This document shows, piece after piece, positions 34,888-42,210 of a stretch of DNA of 53,907 nucleotides; position 1 is the stretch's first letter, and every line of letters starts with the position of its first letter. The stretch comes from DAISJM01 sp036821485. Lineage in GTDB: Bacteria; Verrucomicrobiota; Kiritimatiellia; CAIQIC01; JAGNIJ01. The position numbers and the translations under genes were made by a program. Under the pieces are notes generated by a model that worked only from the letters and a program-made list of their open reading frames with translations, was not told the origin of the DNA and made no database searches. The stretch is taken from positions 1-53,907 of the forward strand of contig DAISJM010000023.1 in assembly GCA_036821485.1 (NCBI GenBank), written 5' to 3'.

Positions 34888-35919
34888 ATGTTGGCGCCCA
34901 TGCGGACGATCCTACGTTCATTGCTTCTTGCGCTGTGCTGCTGCGCCGTCATCGCGACGACCGGCTGCGCGACCAAGCGCCCCTACATCGAAAACAGCGC
35001 GAAGCGCGGCCTGCATCCTTTCACACATCCGAAGAAGAAGGGCCCGGCCGATCAGCTCCGCTATACCGACAAACTCTACGAAGACGGCCGGATTCGCGCC
35101 GCACGCAAGCAGTACTACGCCCTGCTCGTCTACTGGCCGGAATCCACGGAGGCCGCCCGCGCCCAACTCCAGTATGCCACCATCCTCGACAACAAGGGCA
35201 AGCGCCTCAAAGCGTTCGACGAATATCAACGCCTGTTTGAGCGCTACACGGGTCTCTTTCCCTATGAACAGGTGCTCAACCGCCAGTTCGAGATCGCGAC
35301 GAACCTGATGGTGACCAAGAAGGGCAAGTTCCTCTTCCTCCCCGGCTTCGCCGCGCCCGAACGCGCCATCCCGCTCTACGAGTCAATCATGACCAACGCG
35401 CCGCAGTGGGAGCGAGCCGCCGAAGTGCAGTACCTCATCGGTCACGCCTACGACCTTTCGCTGCAGTTCGAGGAGGCCGTCACCTCGTTCATGATCGTTC
35501 AGCAGCGCTACCCCCTCTCCCCCTTCGCCGAGAAAGCCGGCTATGATGCCGCCTACTGCTTCTACCGGCTCGCGCAGGAAAATCCGAACAACGAGCAGAT
35601 GCTCGAAGGCGCATGGACCTCCCTTGCCGTCTTCCTCAACGCCTATCCGGATTCCGAAAAGGCCGAGATTGTGAAGGGCTATCGCAACACCGTCCTGCGC
35701 CAGCGCGCCAAGCTCGCCTACGATAAGGCCCGCTACTACGACATCCTCGCGAAGAAGCCCAAGGCCGCACTCATTGCCTACCGCGCACTCGTCGCCCAGT
35801 TCCCTCATTCGGACTGGACGGGCCTCGCTCAAATCCGTATAGATGCCTTATCCAAGCTCGTGCCGCCCGATGATATTCATGAGGAGGCCGCGAGCCCGGG
35901 GAAGGAAGACGGAACATGA
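34888..35919 (+). CDS. BamD-like TPR outer-membrane lipoprotein
   Basis: A lipoprotein with signal peptide and lipobox ATTGC, followed by TPR-like helices: QLRYTDKLYEDGRIRAARKQYYALLVYWPES, AQLQYATILDNKGKRLKAFDEYQRLFERY, and AAEVQYLIGHAYDLSLQFEEAVTSFMIVQQRYPLSPFAEKA. The arrangement is that of BamD/ComL, the lipoprotein partner of BamA in outer-membrane protein assembly, though it is longer than BamD. Starts at ATG 34888 or 34900; neither has a clear ribosome binding site. Its stop overlaps the lptE start (ATGA), so two outer-membrane assembly factors are coupled. Confidence 0.72.
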   Translation: MLAPMRTILRSLLLALCCCAVIATTGCATKRPYIENSAKRGLHPFTHPKKKGPADQLRYTDKLYEDGRIRAARKQYYALLVYWPESTEAARAQLQYATILDNKGKRLKAFDEYQRLFERYTGLFPYEQVLNRQFEIATNLMVTKKGKFLFLPGFAAPERAIPLYESIMTNAPQWERAAEVQYLIGHAYDLSLQFEEAVTSFMIVQQRYPLSPFAEKAGYDAAYCFYRLAQENPNNEQMLEGAWTSLAVFLNAYPDSEKAEIVKGYRNTVLRQRAKLAYDKARYYDILAKKPKAALIAYRALVAQFPHSDWTGLAQIRIDALSKLVPPDDIHEEAASPGKEDGT

Positions 35920-36431
35920 AGATTGCCTTTCGGCTGGCTGTTCTCCTGATCCTTGTCGCCCAGTTGACAGGGTGCGTTGGCTATCGCCTCGGCTCCATGC
36001 TTCCGCCCGACATCAAGAGCGTCTATGTCCCCACCTTCGTCAACAAGACCGACGAGCCCTTCATTGAAAGCGACACCACCAGCGCCGTGATCGACGAGTT
36101 GCAGAAGGACGGCTCGCTTGAGGTCGTTGCAACGGACGGCGAAGCGGATGCCATCCTGAAGGTCTCCATCATCGGTTTCAAACTTTCGCCTCTTGCCTTT
36201 GACCACACCCGCAAGACCTCTGCCTCGGAGTATCGGCTCACCCTCACCGCGTCCTTGGTCATGCTGCGCCGGACCACCAACGAGGTCCTTGTGGAGAACC
36301 CCCGCCTGCAAGGTGAAGCCACCTTCGTGGTCAGCGGGGATCTGACATCTTCCAAGCGCCGCGGGCTTCCGCTGGCCGCTGCCGACCTGGCTCACGACAT
36401 CGTGGAAGCCCTTGTGGAATCCTGGAAGTAG
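35916..36431 (+). CDS. lptE: LptE-like LPS-assembly lipoprotein
   Basis: A 171-residue lipoprotein with lipobox LTGC followed by VGYRLGS, the typical LptE opening (GC-GYRLGG...). Next comes IKSVYVPTFVNKTDEP, matching the family's 'I.V..F.N.T..P' strand. LptE plugs the LptD barrel that inserts LPS into the outer leaflet. lptF/G at 44893 and the LPS kinase at 36971 fit. Translationally coupled to the BamD-like gene by an ATGA overlap. Confidence 0.78.
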   Translation: MKIAFRLAVLLILVAQLTGCVGYRLGSMLPPDIKSVYVPTFVNKTDEPFIESDTTSAVIDELQKDGSLEVVATDGEADAILKVSIIGFKLSPLAFDHTRKTSASEYRLTLTASLVMLRRTTNEVLVENPRLQGEATFVVSGDLTSSKRRGLPLAAADLAHDIVEALVESWK

Positions 36432-36465
36432 TCCAGCCGGGTCTGAACCTGCCCAAAAACGAAAC

Positions 36466-36492
36466 GCGACCGAACACAAGGTCCGGTCGCGG
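36466..36492 (-). terminator. rpsT terminator
   Basis: An 8-bp stem CGCGACCG/CGGTCGCG around an 11-nt loop, followed on the minus strand by TTTCGTTTTTGG. It lies between the convergent lptE and rpsT. Confidence 0.7.
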
Positions 36493-36518
36493 AATCGTCG
36501 GAAAACTTATCGAAGAAC

Positions 36519-36785
36519 TCAGGCTTGAACGGTCTTCAACATCGCCTTCGCGCGGGTCTTCCGGCGTGATGCGGTGTTCTTCTTGATGACGCCCTTCTTC
36601 GCGGTCTTGTCGAGCAGCGAGCAGTACTGACGGTAGAGCTTCTCAGCCACATCCTTCTGCTTGCCGGCCACGGCTTCAAAGAAGCTGCGGCGCACAGAAC
36701 GGACCTGGGTTCTCACGACAAGGTTCTGAATGCGCGCCTTCGTGGACTGGCGCATTCTCTTCTTTGCACTGTTCGTAGTCGGCAT
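36519..36785 (-). CDS. rpsT: 30S ribosomal protein S20
   Basis: An 88-residue basic protein starting at ATG 36785: MPTTNSAKKRMRQSTKARIQN is the S20 opening, and KKGVIKKNTASRRKTRA the conserved C-terminal 16S-rRNA-binding part. S20 binds the foot of the 30S body early in assembly. The open frame runs upstream to 36983 but S20 proteins begin at this Met. Monocistronic, with its own terminator. Confidence 0.96.
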   Translation of the reverse strand: MPTTNSAKKRMRQSTKARIQNLVVRTQVRSVRRSFFEAVAGKQKDVAEKLYRQYCSLLDKTAKKGVIKKNTASRRKTRAKAMLKTVQA

Positions 36786-36970
36786 TCGATCAACTCCCCA
36801 ACATCTTCGGGCCTGAGGCCCATCGCGTCTTGACCACCCCACCTTGCCGATGACATCTTGCACATCAACGGCGGCAGGATCGGCGGTTGATTCCTGCCCG
36901 AAAAAGTGGTGCAATACTATCCACGAGAAGGGCGAAGTCAACCCGCATTTCGCGGCTTTTTCGAATCTGA

Positions 36971-38257
36971 ATGACGACTGCAACTGGCCATCAGCTCGAC
37001 ACGCCCGGCGCCACCCCGGTCTTCTGGCAGGACCTTAGCTCCCGCTGGAGCACGTTCCCGCGCCGCACAAGGTTGAACCACCTCAAGTCCGCTGCCGGCC
37101 GCGTGCGCTCGCTCTGGCAGGGCTCCATGGACATCACAGCCCTTCCCCTCGATCTTCTCCTCTATCAGCCCGAGAACGGCTCTGCGGCCTTTCCAGAGCA
37201 TCTGCTGACCCGCCTGCCAAAACCCCTTTCCGTCGCCCGCCTCCTCGAGAAGCTCGCCGATTGGCACGCGGATGCCCGCCTGACCTTGGCCCCCGGCGAA
37301 GGCCGGTTCTTCCTTCGCCACCTGCTCGCGGACGAATCCATCGATATCGGCTGCCTCCGCAACGCCGCCGCGGAAATCGACGACATGGCCGATACCCAGG
37401 CCCAGATCCGCGCCTTCAAGCTCTATCGCTCCGCGCTCGGCGGCCAGCGAACCGCCTTCTCCCGCTGGCGCCAGTCCATGCGCGGGTTCTGGGCCACTGA
37501 CCCGCGGATCAAAGCCGCCGATCTCCATGAGGCAATCCAGCGCGCGGAGGCCGATCCCGCCACACAGATCGTCAAGGACGGCGCACGCATTCAGGTCCTC
37601 CGCGCCAACCTCTTCGGACACGACGCGCTGATCAAGCGCTATGACCTCGTCCCCCTCGGCGACAGATTGAAGTACATCTTCCGCCCATCCCGCGCGCGCC
37701 GTGCGTGGGCAGCCGCACAGGCCCTCGTCCGACTCCGACTCCCGACACCCGAGCCGCTTGGTTGTCTCGAAATCTTCCGCTTCGGCATCCCCGTTCACAG
37801 CTACTACATTTGCGCCTTTCTGACCGACGCTGCCGCCGCACGAACATGGATCGAACCCAACTTTGCCGACCAGCCCGAAGCCCTGCGGACCGACTTCCGC
37901 AAGCACCTCCTGCGCACGCTGCTCGCACTCTACCGGCACGGCGTCTATCACGCCGACACAAAGACCACGAACATGCTTCTCAGTACCCCGACGGACCCCG
38001 TACACCGCGCATTCTTCTGGATCGATCTCGAATGCATCCGGTTCGGCATCGTGCCCGGGCGACACCAACTCGTCCGCAATCTCGTGCAGGTCAACGGCTC
38101 GCTGGGCCTCAAGGTTTCCGACCACGACCGGTTGCGATTTCTGCACGACCTTGCCCGTCACTATCCCTGGGTGACGCACAAGGACGTCATCCGAAAGATT
38201 TGCGACTGGACCCGGCGACGGCTGGACAACGAGAGGCGACGCCAGTGCGGTTCCTGA
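36971..38257 (+). CDS. LPS kinase, Kdo/WaaP family
   Basis: A 428-residue protein whose C-terminal about 230 residues form a Kdo/WaaP-type kinase that phosphorylates LPS core sugars. ALIKRYDLVPLGDRLKYIFRPSRARRAW holds the ATP-binding Lys and the family's arginine-rich stretch. HADTKTTN (from residue 327) is the catalytic loop and FFWIDLE replaces DFG. The N-terminal half, with a conserved-looking RFFLRHLLADESIDI, is of unknown function. Two residue stretches suggest a peripheral cytoplasmic protein. Its end overlaps the next gene by 13 nt. Confidence 0.82.
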   Translation: MTTATGHQLDTPGATPVFWQDLSSRWSTFPRRTRLNHLKSAAGRVRSLWQGSMDITALPLDLLLYQPENGSAAFPEHLLTRLPKPLSVARLLEKLADWHADARLTLAPGEGRFFLRHLLADESIDIGCLRNAAAEIDDMADTQAQIRAFKLYRSALGGQRTAFSRWRQSMRGFWATDPRIKAADLHEAIQRAEADPATQIVKDGARIQVLRANLFGHDALIKRYDLVPLGDRLKYIFRPSRARRAWAAAQALVRLRLPTPEPLGCLEIFRFGIPVHSYYICAFLTDAAAARTWIEPNFADQPEALRTDFRKHLLRTLLALYRHGVYHADTKTTNMLLSTPTDPVHRAFFWIDLECIRFGIVPGRHQLVRNLVQVNGSLGLKVSDHDRLRFLHDLARHYPWVTHKDVIRKICDWTRRRLDNERRRQCGS

Positions 38258-38952
38258 AATTTCTGCTGGGCATCGCACTCCTGCCCCTGTGCTGGGCAGC
38301 CTCCACCACCCTCTATCAACTCGTCGAACAGATCTACCGCTCAAGCACGGGCTCATGGCCCTTGTCCGTCTGGGGCCTGCTGATCGGTTTCGCGCTGTGG
38401 CTCATCCTCTTCTTCAGCCTGCCCAGGCCGATGGTGACCTATGTCTTCGCGCACGAGCTGACCCACGCGCTCTGGGCGTGGATCATGGGCGCCCGCGTAT
38501 CGCGCCTCAAGGTCTCGGCGCGCGGCGGCAGCGTCACGCTCGACAAGACCAATTTCGTCATCGCGCTCGCGCCCTACTTCTTCCCGCTCTACACCATCCT
38601 CGTCATCATCGGCTTCTACGCCCTCGCGCTCTTCTTCGACCTCCACACCTACGAACCCTTCTGGCTCGGGCTCATCGGCCTCACGTGGTGCTTCCACCTC
38701 ACCTTCACCATCCGCACCCTGCTCCAGCATCAGCCCGACATCCACCAACACGGACGGGTGTTCTCCTACTCCATCATCTACCTCGCCAACGTCCTCGGCG
38801 TCGCGCTGTGGATCGTACTGATCGCCTCGCCGTCACTCCAAACCCTCGCCCAAGTGCTCGGCCGGGAAACGGTCGACGCCTACCTCGCCTGCCGCGATGC
38901 GGGACTGATGATCTGGGAGAAGGTAGGGACGGCTCTCCAAGCCGTCTGTTGA
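38245..38952 (+). CDS. M50-like membrane metalloprotease homologue
   Basis: A 235-residue membrane protein starting at GTG 38245, with GAGAGG 8 nt upstream; a frame running upstream inside the kinase gene is a shadow. The zinc motif HELTH is residues 70-74 in VFAHELTHALWAWIMGARV. At least five membrane spans are predicted. The second ligand motif (NPxPxDG-like) of classical S2P enzymes is not seen. The last ten codons (KVGTALQAVC) and the stop lie inside a hairpin repeat at 38922-38983, suggesting that the repeat overwrote the original end. Coupled to the LPS kinase; role unknown. Confidence 0.6.
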   Translation: MRFLKFLLGIALLPLCWAASTTLYQLVEQIYRSSTGSWPLSVWGLLIGFALWLILFFSLPRPMVTYVFAHELTHALWAWIMGARVSRLKVSARGGSVTLDKTNFVIALAPYFFPLYTILVIIGFYALALFFDLHTYEPFWLGLIGLTWCFHLTFTIRTLLQHQPDIHQHGRVFSYSIIYLANVLGVALWIVLIASPSLQTLAQVLGRETVDAYLACRDAGLMIWEKVGTALQAVC

Positions 38953-38983
38953 AATTCAGCCCGCTCGGAGAGCGGGCCCTACC
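38922..38983. repeat. three-way-junction palindromic element
   Basis: Outer arms GGTAGGG (38922-38928) and CCCTACC (38977-38983) enclose two hairpins: GACGGCT-CTCCA-AGCCGTC (38928-38946) and GCCCGCTC-GGA-GAGCGGGC (38959-38977). This REP/REPIN-like design, with the arm GGTAGGGACGGCTCTCC, is one I recall from PVC-type genomes. It overlaps the end of the M50-like gene and may also act as its terminator. Confidence 0.6.
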
Positions 38984-38987
38984 ATGG

Positions 38988-39033
38988 TTTTTCCAACCCT
39001 TGGAAAATTTGCCTGCCATTTTTCCAAGGGTTG
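38988..39033. promoter_or_regulatory. TTTTTCCAA palindromes upstream of sigma gene
   Basis: TTTTTCCAA-CCC-TTGGAAAA (38988-39007) is nearly the same as the palindrome at 1870-1890. A half-conserved second copy, TTTTTCCAA-GGG-TTG, is at 39019-39033, 31 nt on. A TACAAT at 39073-39078 could be a -10 box; no -35 is evident. Confidence 0.45.
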
Positions 39034-39108
39034 CCTGCCCGAGCCGCCGCCCCACGGCCAGGGGAAAAATGCTACAATAAACCCCGTCGCCAGCCGTTAT
39101 GTGTATGA

Positions 39109-39726
39109 ATGGAGCGGTTGGAAGACCATGTTTGGGATACCATGGAAACATCGGATCACGATCTGCTGGCCCAGTACCGCAAAGGCGATGCCCAAGCGCT
39201 GGGTCGGCTCGTCGAACGGTATCGCCGGCCGCTCTTTGGGTTCATTCTCAACATGACGGAAGGACGCCAGGACGCGGACGAGATTTTCCAGGAGACATGG
39301 TTCCGCGCCATCCGCAGCCTGGATTCCTACCGGGAACACAAGTTCCTGAGCTGGCTGTTCCGCATCGCGCATAACCTCGTGATCGATCATGTGCGAAAAG
39401 CCAAGCCCACGGCCGAAGTGCCGCGCGACGCGGAGCGGGCGGAGGACGACCCGGTGAACCGGCTCCCCGATCCCGCGGTTCGGCCCGATGAGCAGGCGCA
39501 CGGCCGCGACCTCGGAACGAGAATACGGCGATCGGTGGCCCAGCTTCCACCGGAGCAGCGCGAAGTGTTCCTGCTGCGGATGAACGCGCAAATGCCGTTC
39601 AAGGAAATCGCGAAGCTGCAGGGCTCGTCGATCAATACGGCCCTGGCCCGGATGCAGTACGCGCTGGCAAAGTTGAGAGAAGAATTGAAGGATGACTACA
39701 AGGACCTGGCGGGAGTACGGCCATGA
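39109..39726 (+). CDS. ECF-type RNA polymerase sigma factor
   Basis: A 205-residue sigma-70 family factor with region 2 (LLAQYRKGDAQALGRLVERYRRPLFGFI, DADEIFQETWFRAIRSL, KFLSWLFRIAHNLVIDHVRK). Region 4 follows (LPPEQREVFLLRMNAQMPFKEIAKLQGSSINTALARM), with the helix-turn-helix for the -35 element. Start ATG 39109; METSDHD at 39142 is also possible and matches usual ECF openings. The next gene overlaps by ATGA and is its presumed anti-sigma factor. It could bind or regulate the palindromes before it. Confidence 0.92.
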   Translation: MERLEDHVWDTMETSDHDLLAQYRKGDAQALGRLVERYRRPLFGFILNMTEGRQDADEIFQETWFRAIRSLDSYREHKFLSWLFRIAHNLVIDHVRKAKPTAEVPRDAERAEDDPVNRLPDPAVRPDEQAHGRDLGTRIRRSVAQLPPEQREVFLLRMNAQMPFKEIAKLQGSSINTALARMQYALAKLREELKDDYKDLAGVRP

Positions 39727-40301
39727 AATGCAAAGACATAGAAAAGGATATCCTGCTTGAGCAAAGCGGTGAACTCGGTTGGCTGGGCCGACGCCGCCTT
39801 GCCCGACACCTGTCGGGCTGCGCCGCGTGCCAGGCCTATCGCGCAGAGCTTCTCGGCCTCGCACGCCTGACCGCAACGGAACCCATCGACGCGCAGGACG
39901 CCACCGCCACGGAGCGGATCGTGGATTATGCCCGGAAGCAACAGCCGACGCGCAGCGTCGAAATCCGGTTCCGTCCGAGCCGCGAATCGCCGTGGGTCAC
40001 CTGGCGGCCTGCCCTCGTTTACGCCGGCTTCAGTATCGTGGTCGCCACGATGTTTACGCTGATCATGCGGCCGTACCTGCGCCCCACCGAACTCGCGGCC
40101 CCCGTCGAAAACTCCGCACCCGTGGCCGTGGCCGCTGTCACAGACTGGAGCGCCGCCGAGCTTGATTCACAGATCAGCAATCTGAATAGTCTCGTGGTGA
40201 TGAATGGCGACGATTGGACCGGCAGCGCAACGGCCGAGACCAGTGATGATTTGGATGCCGTGGCAGCCGAACTGCTGGCCTGGGAGGGACAGACGATATG
40301 A
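39723..40301 (+). CDS. zinc-finger anti-sigma factor, membrane-anchored
   Basis: A 192-residue protein with an N-terminal ZAS-type zinc finger: C3 and H29-x3-C33-x2-C36 (HLSGCAAC), known to hold ECF sigma factors. A membrane span follows at about 97-116, then a 75-residue Ala/Asp-rich periplasmic part without known fold. Coupled by ATGA overlaps at both ends (39723 and 40298). Probably sequesters the sigma factor until an envelope signal arrives. Confidence 0.82.
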   Translation: MKCKDIEKDILLEQSGELGWLGRRRLARHLSGCAACQAYRAELLGLARLTATEPIDAQDATATERIVDYARKQQPTRSVEIRFRPSRESPWVTWRPALVYAGFSIVVATMFTLIMRPYLRPTELAAPVENSAPVAVAAVTDWSAAELDSQISNLNSLVVMNGDDWTGSATAETSDDLDAVAAELLAWEGQTI

Positions 40302-41125
40302 CACACCGATGGATATACTTGATGGTGGCGTTACTGGCTCTGAGTTCGATTGCTAAGGCGCAGGACAATCCCGAGGGCATCCCTCCACCCCCGTCAGATG
40401 ATACGGACGTCTTCTTCGGCGAGCCGCCGCCCGATGACATGCTGATGCCGCCGCCAGACATGGACGCCACGCGCGAAGGGATGATGCCGCCCGGCGGGCC
40501 CGAGCAGGACGGGCAAAGGGGTCGGCCACCCGCGATTGATCGCTGGCTGCAAAAGCTGCAGCAGGAAAACCCCGAGGAGTTCGCCGCGCTTCAGAAGCTG
40601 CGCAAGGAAGATCCCCAGGCCTTCCGGCGCGCCATGCACGAACGTCTGCTGAAACAGCGGCTGAAGGACGCCGTCGAGGAATACCCCCAGTTGCAGCAGG
40701 CCTTCATGTCGATGCCGGAAGAGGAACGGATGGAGGCGCTGAAGAAGCTGACCTTCATCGCCGGCCCCCCGGGGATGCGCCACGGTGGACAAGGGCCCAA
40801 GGGACAGCAAGGCGGCATGCGCGGCGGCCCGGGACCCGAGCGTGACTCCTCCGCGCGACAACTGGAAGACCAGTCAGGTGCCCTTGCCCGCGCGTACCGC
40901 GAGGCATCCGACCCGGCCGAGAAGGAAAAGATACTCGCCGATCTTCGCGGCAAGCTGGAAGAGATATTCGACGCCAGGGAGCAGGAGCGGCTTCAGCACA
41001 TCGATCACGCCGAGAAGGAAGTGGCGCGCCTGAAAGAGATGCTGGAGAACCGCCGCGCACGCAAGGCGGAGATCATCGACCGCCGGCTGAAAGACCTCAC
41101 GGAAGACAACTCGCTGAAGTGGTAG
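40298..41125 (+). CDS. periplasmic Pro/Met-rich coiled-coil protein
   Basis: A 275-residue exported protein: signal peptide ending AKA-QDN, then a Pro/Asp/Met-rich segment (EPPPDDMLMPPPDMD). A helical part follows with EEFAALQKLRKEDPQAFRRAMHER and EEYPQLQQAFMSMPEEERMEALKKLTF, and the C-terminal 60 residues form a coiled coil. The pattern recalls Spy/CpxP or RseP-linked periplasmic sensors that end ECF operons, but there is no LTxxQ motif. Coupled by ATGA to the anti-sigma gene, so it may be the stress sensor or output of this triad. Confidence 0.6.
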   Translation: MTHRWIYLMVALLALSSIAKAQDNPEGIPPPPSDDTDVFFGEPPPDDMLMPPPDMDATREGMMPPGGPEQDGQRGRPPAIDRWLQKLQQENPEEFAALQKLRKEDPQAFRRAMHERLLKQRLKDAVEEYPQLQQAFMSMPEEERMEALKKLTFIAGPPGMRHGGQGPKGQQGGMRGGPGPERDSSARQLEDQSGALARAYREASDPAEKEKILADLRGKLEEIFDAREQERLQHIDHAEKEVARLKEMLENRRARKAEIIDRRLKDLTEDNSLKW

Positions 41126-41126
41126 G

Positions 41127-41483
41127 CTACTCCACCCTGCGCGCGTCGCCCCAGAGACGTTCCAATTCGTAATAGCGACGCGTGTCCGGCGAGAAGATGT
41201 GGATGACGAAGTCGAAGTAGTCGGCCACGACCCATTGGCTGTCCGAATTTCCTGCGCGACGAAACGGTTTCACGCCAAAGGTGGATATCTCGCGCTCCAC
41301 TTCTCTCAGCAAGGCCCGCAGATGCGGCGCGTTATTGCCGGTGGCGATGATGTAATAATCGGTGATGGAAGAGATCCCCTGCACGTCCAGCACCACGATG
41401 TCTTCCGCCTTCTTGGACTGCAGGGCCTCCCTGACGGCCCGGATGATCTTCAGCGTTTCGATGTCAGTTCTCCTTCGCTCCAT
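41127..41483 (-). CDS. rsfS: ribosome silencing factor RsfS
   Basis: A 118-residue protein starting at ATG 41483: ETLKIIRAVREALQSKKAEDIVVLDV, GISSITDYYIIATGNNAPHLRAL and DSQWVVADYFDFVIHIFSPDTRRYYELERLW are the RsfS (YbeB/DUF143) family blocks. It binds uL14 and blocks subunit joining in poor nutrient states. Its start overlaps the end of nadD by 20 nt, the usual nadD-rsfS arrangement. Its stop is one base from the stop of the opposing gene at 41125. Confidence 0.92.
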   Translation of the reverse strand: MERRRTDIETLKIIRAVREALQSKKAEDIVVLDVQGISSITDYYIIATGNNAPHLRALLREVEREISTFGVKPFRRAGNSDSQWVVADYFDFVIHIFSPDTRRYYELERLWGDARRVE

Positions 41484-42063
41484 AAAGTTGGTGCCGGCGA
41501 ATATAGCCTTCCACGGCCTGCGGCACAAGATAACGGATATTGAGCCCCCTGCGCACGCGGCGGCGGATGTCCGAGGATGAAACCTCCACGCGGTGGCTCT
41601 CAAACACGCGCACCTTCGCGCCCTTCGGCGCGCTGGCCACCCCAAATCCCGGCCGGTCCACCGCGACAAACGTGCAAAGCGTCATGAGCCGGCGAATATC
41701 CCGCCACGTATGCAACTCGGGCAACATGTCCGCCCCGACGATAAAGAAGAACTTCGCGCCGGTATACCGCCGGTGAAGCTCCGCCAGTGTATCCACCGAG
41801 TAGGAAATCCCACCACGCTCAATTTCGAGGCTGCACACTTCAAACCGGGGGTCCCCCGCCACGGCCTTCCGAAGCATCGCCAACCGGTGACGTCCCGGCG
41901 CCAGATGGTCGGGGCGTTTGTGCGGCGGGTGCGCGCAGGGAATCAACAGGACCCTATCCAATCGGAAGCGCTCCGCAGCATCCTGTGCGAGGACAAGATG
42001 GCCGAGATGCACCGGGTTGAAGGTGCCGCCGAGAATACCTATGTTAAGGGGCTTCTTGCGCAT
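41464..42063 (-). CDS. nadD: nicotinate-nucleotide adenylyltransferase
   Basis: Joins NaMN and ATP to NaAD in NAD synthesis. Start is ATG 42063, giving MRKKPLNIGILGGTFNPVHLGH with the nucleotidyltransferase GxFxPxHxGH motif. RYTGAKFFFIVGADML and the late VSSSDIRRRVRRG (ISxTxIR motif, here SSSDIR) are also typical. The frame upstream to 42174 is not supported. Co-transcribed with rsfS. Confidence 0.94.
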   Translation of the reverse strand: MRKKPLNIGILGGTFNPVHLGHLVLAQDAAERFRLDRVLLIPCAHPPHKRPDHLAPGRHRLAMLRKAVAGDPRFEVCSLEIERGGISYSVDTLAELHRRYTGAKFFFIVGADMLPELHTWRDIRRLMTLCTFVAVDRPGFGVASAPKGAKVRVFESHRVEVSSSDIRRRVRRGLNIRYLVPQAVEGYIRRHQLYGAKEN

Positions 42064-42101
42064 GCTGCGGATATGATACTCAGCCCGCTCCGGCCGACAA
42101 T

Positions 42102-42113
42102 GCGCAATTGCGC
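42102..42113. promoter_or_regulatory. 12-bp palindrome GCGCAATTGCGC
   Basis: A perfect palindrome between the divergent nadD and eno genes; candidate operator, without other support. Confidence 0.2.
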
Positions 42114-42210
42114 CACCTGCGGGATTCCACCGCTCTTGCCTCTTGCATCGGGCGGCACTTTCCACTACTTTCACCCCCCGACAAACTGCAACCTAAACAG
42201 GAGAATTCTC

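Noticed and set aside
37705..38244. 180-codon N-terminal extension of the M50-like protein
   Set aside because: Lies wholly in the kinase gene in another frame, Arg/Pro-rich; the GTG at 38245 has a ribosome binding site and begins a hydrophobic segment.
36938..38356. 472-codon open frame antisense to the LPS kinase
   Set aside because: Composition typical of antisense frames; the kinase on the plus strand has clear motifs.
41593..42210. N-terminal extension of enolase
   Set aside because: Overlaps nadD on the other strand; enolase starts at ATG 42211 with AGGAG.
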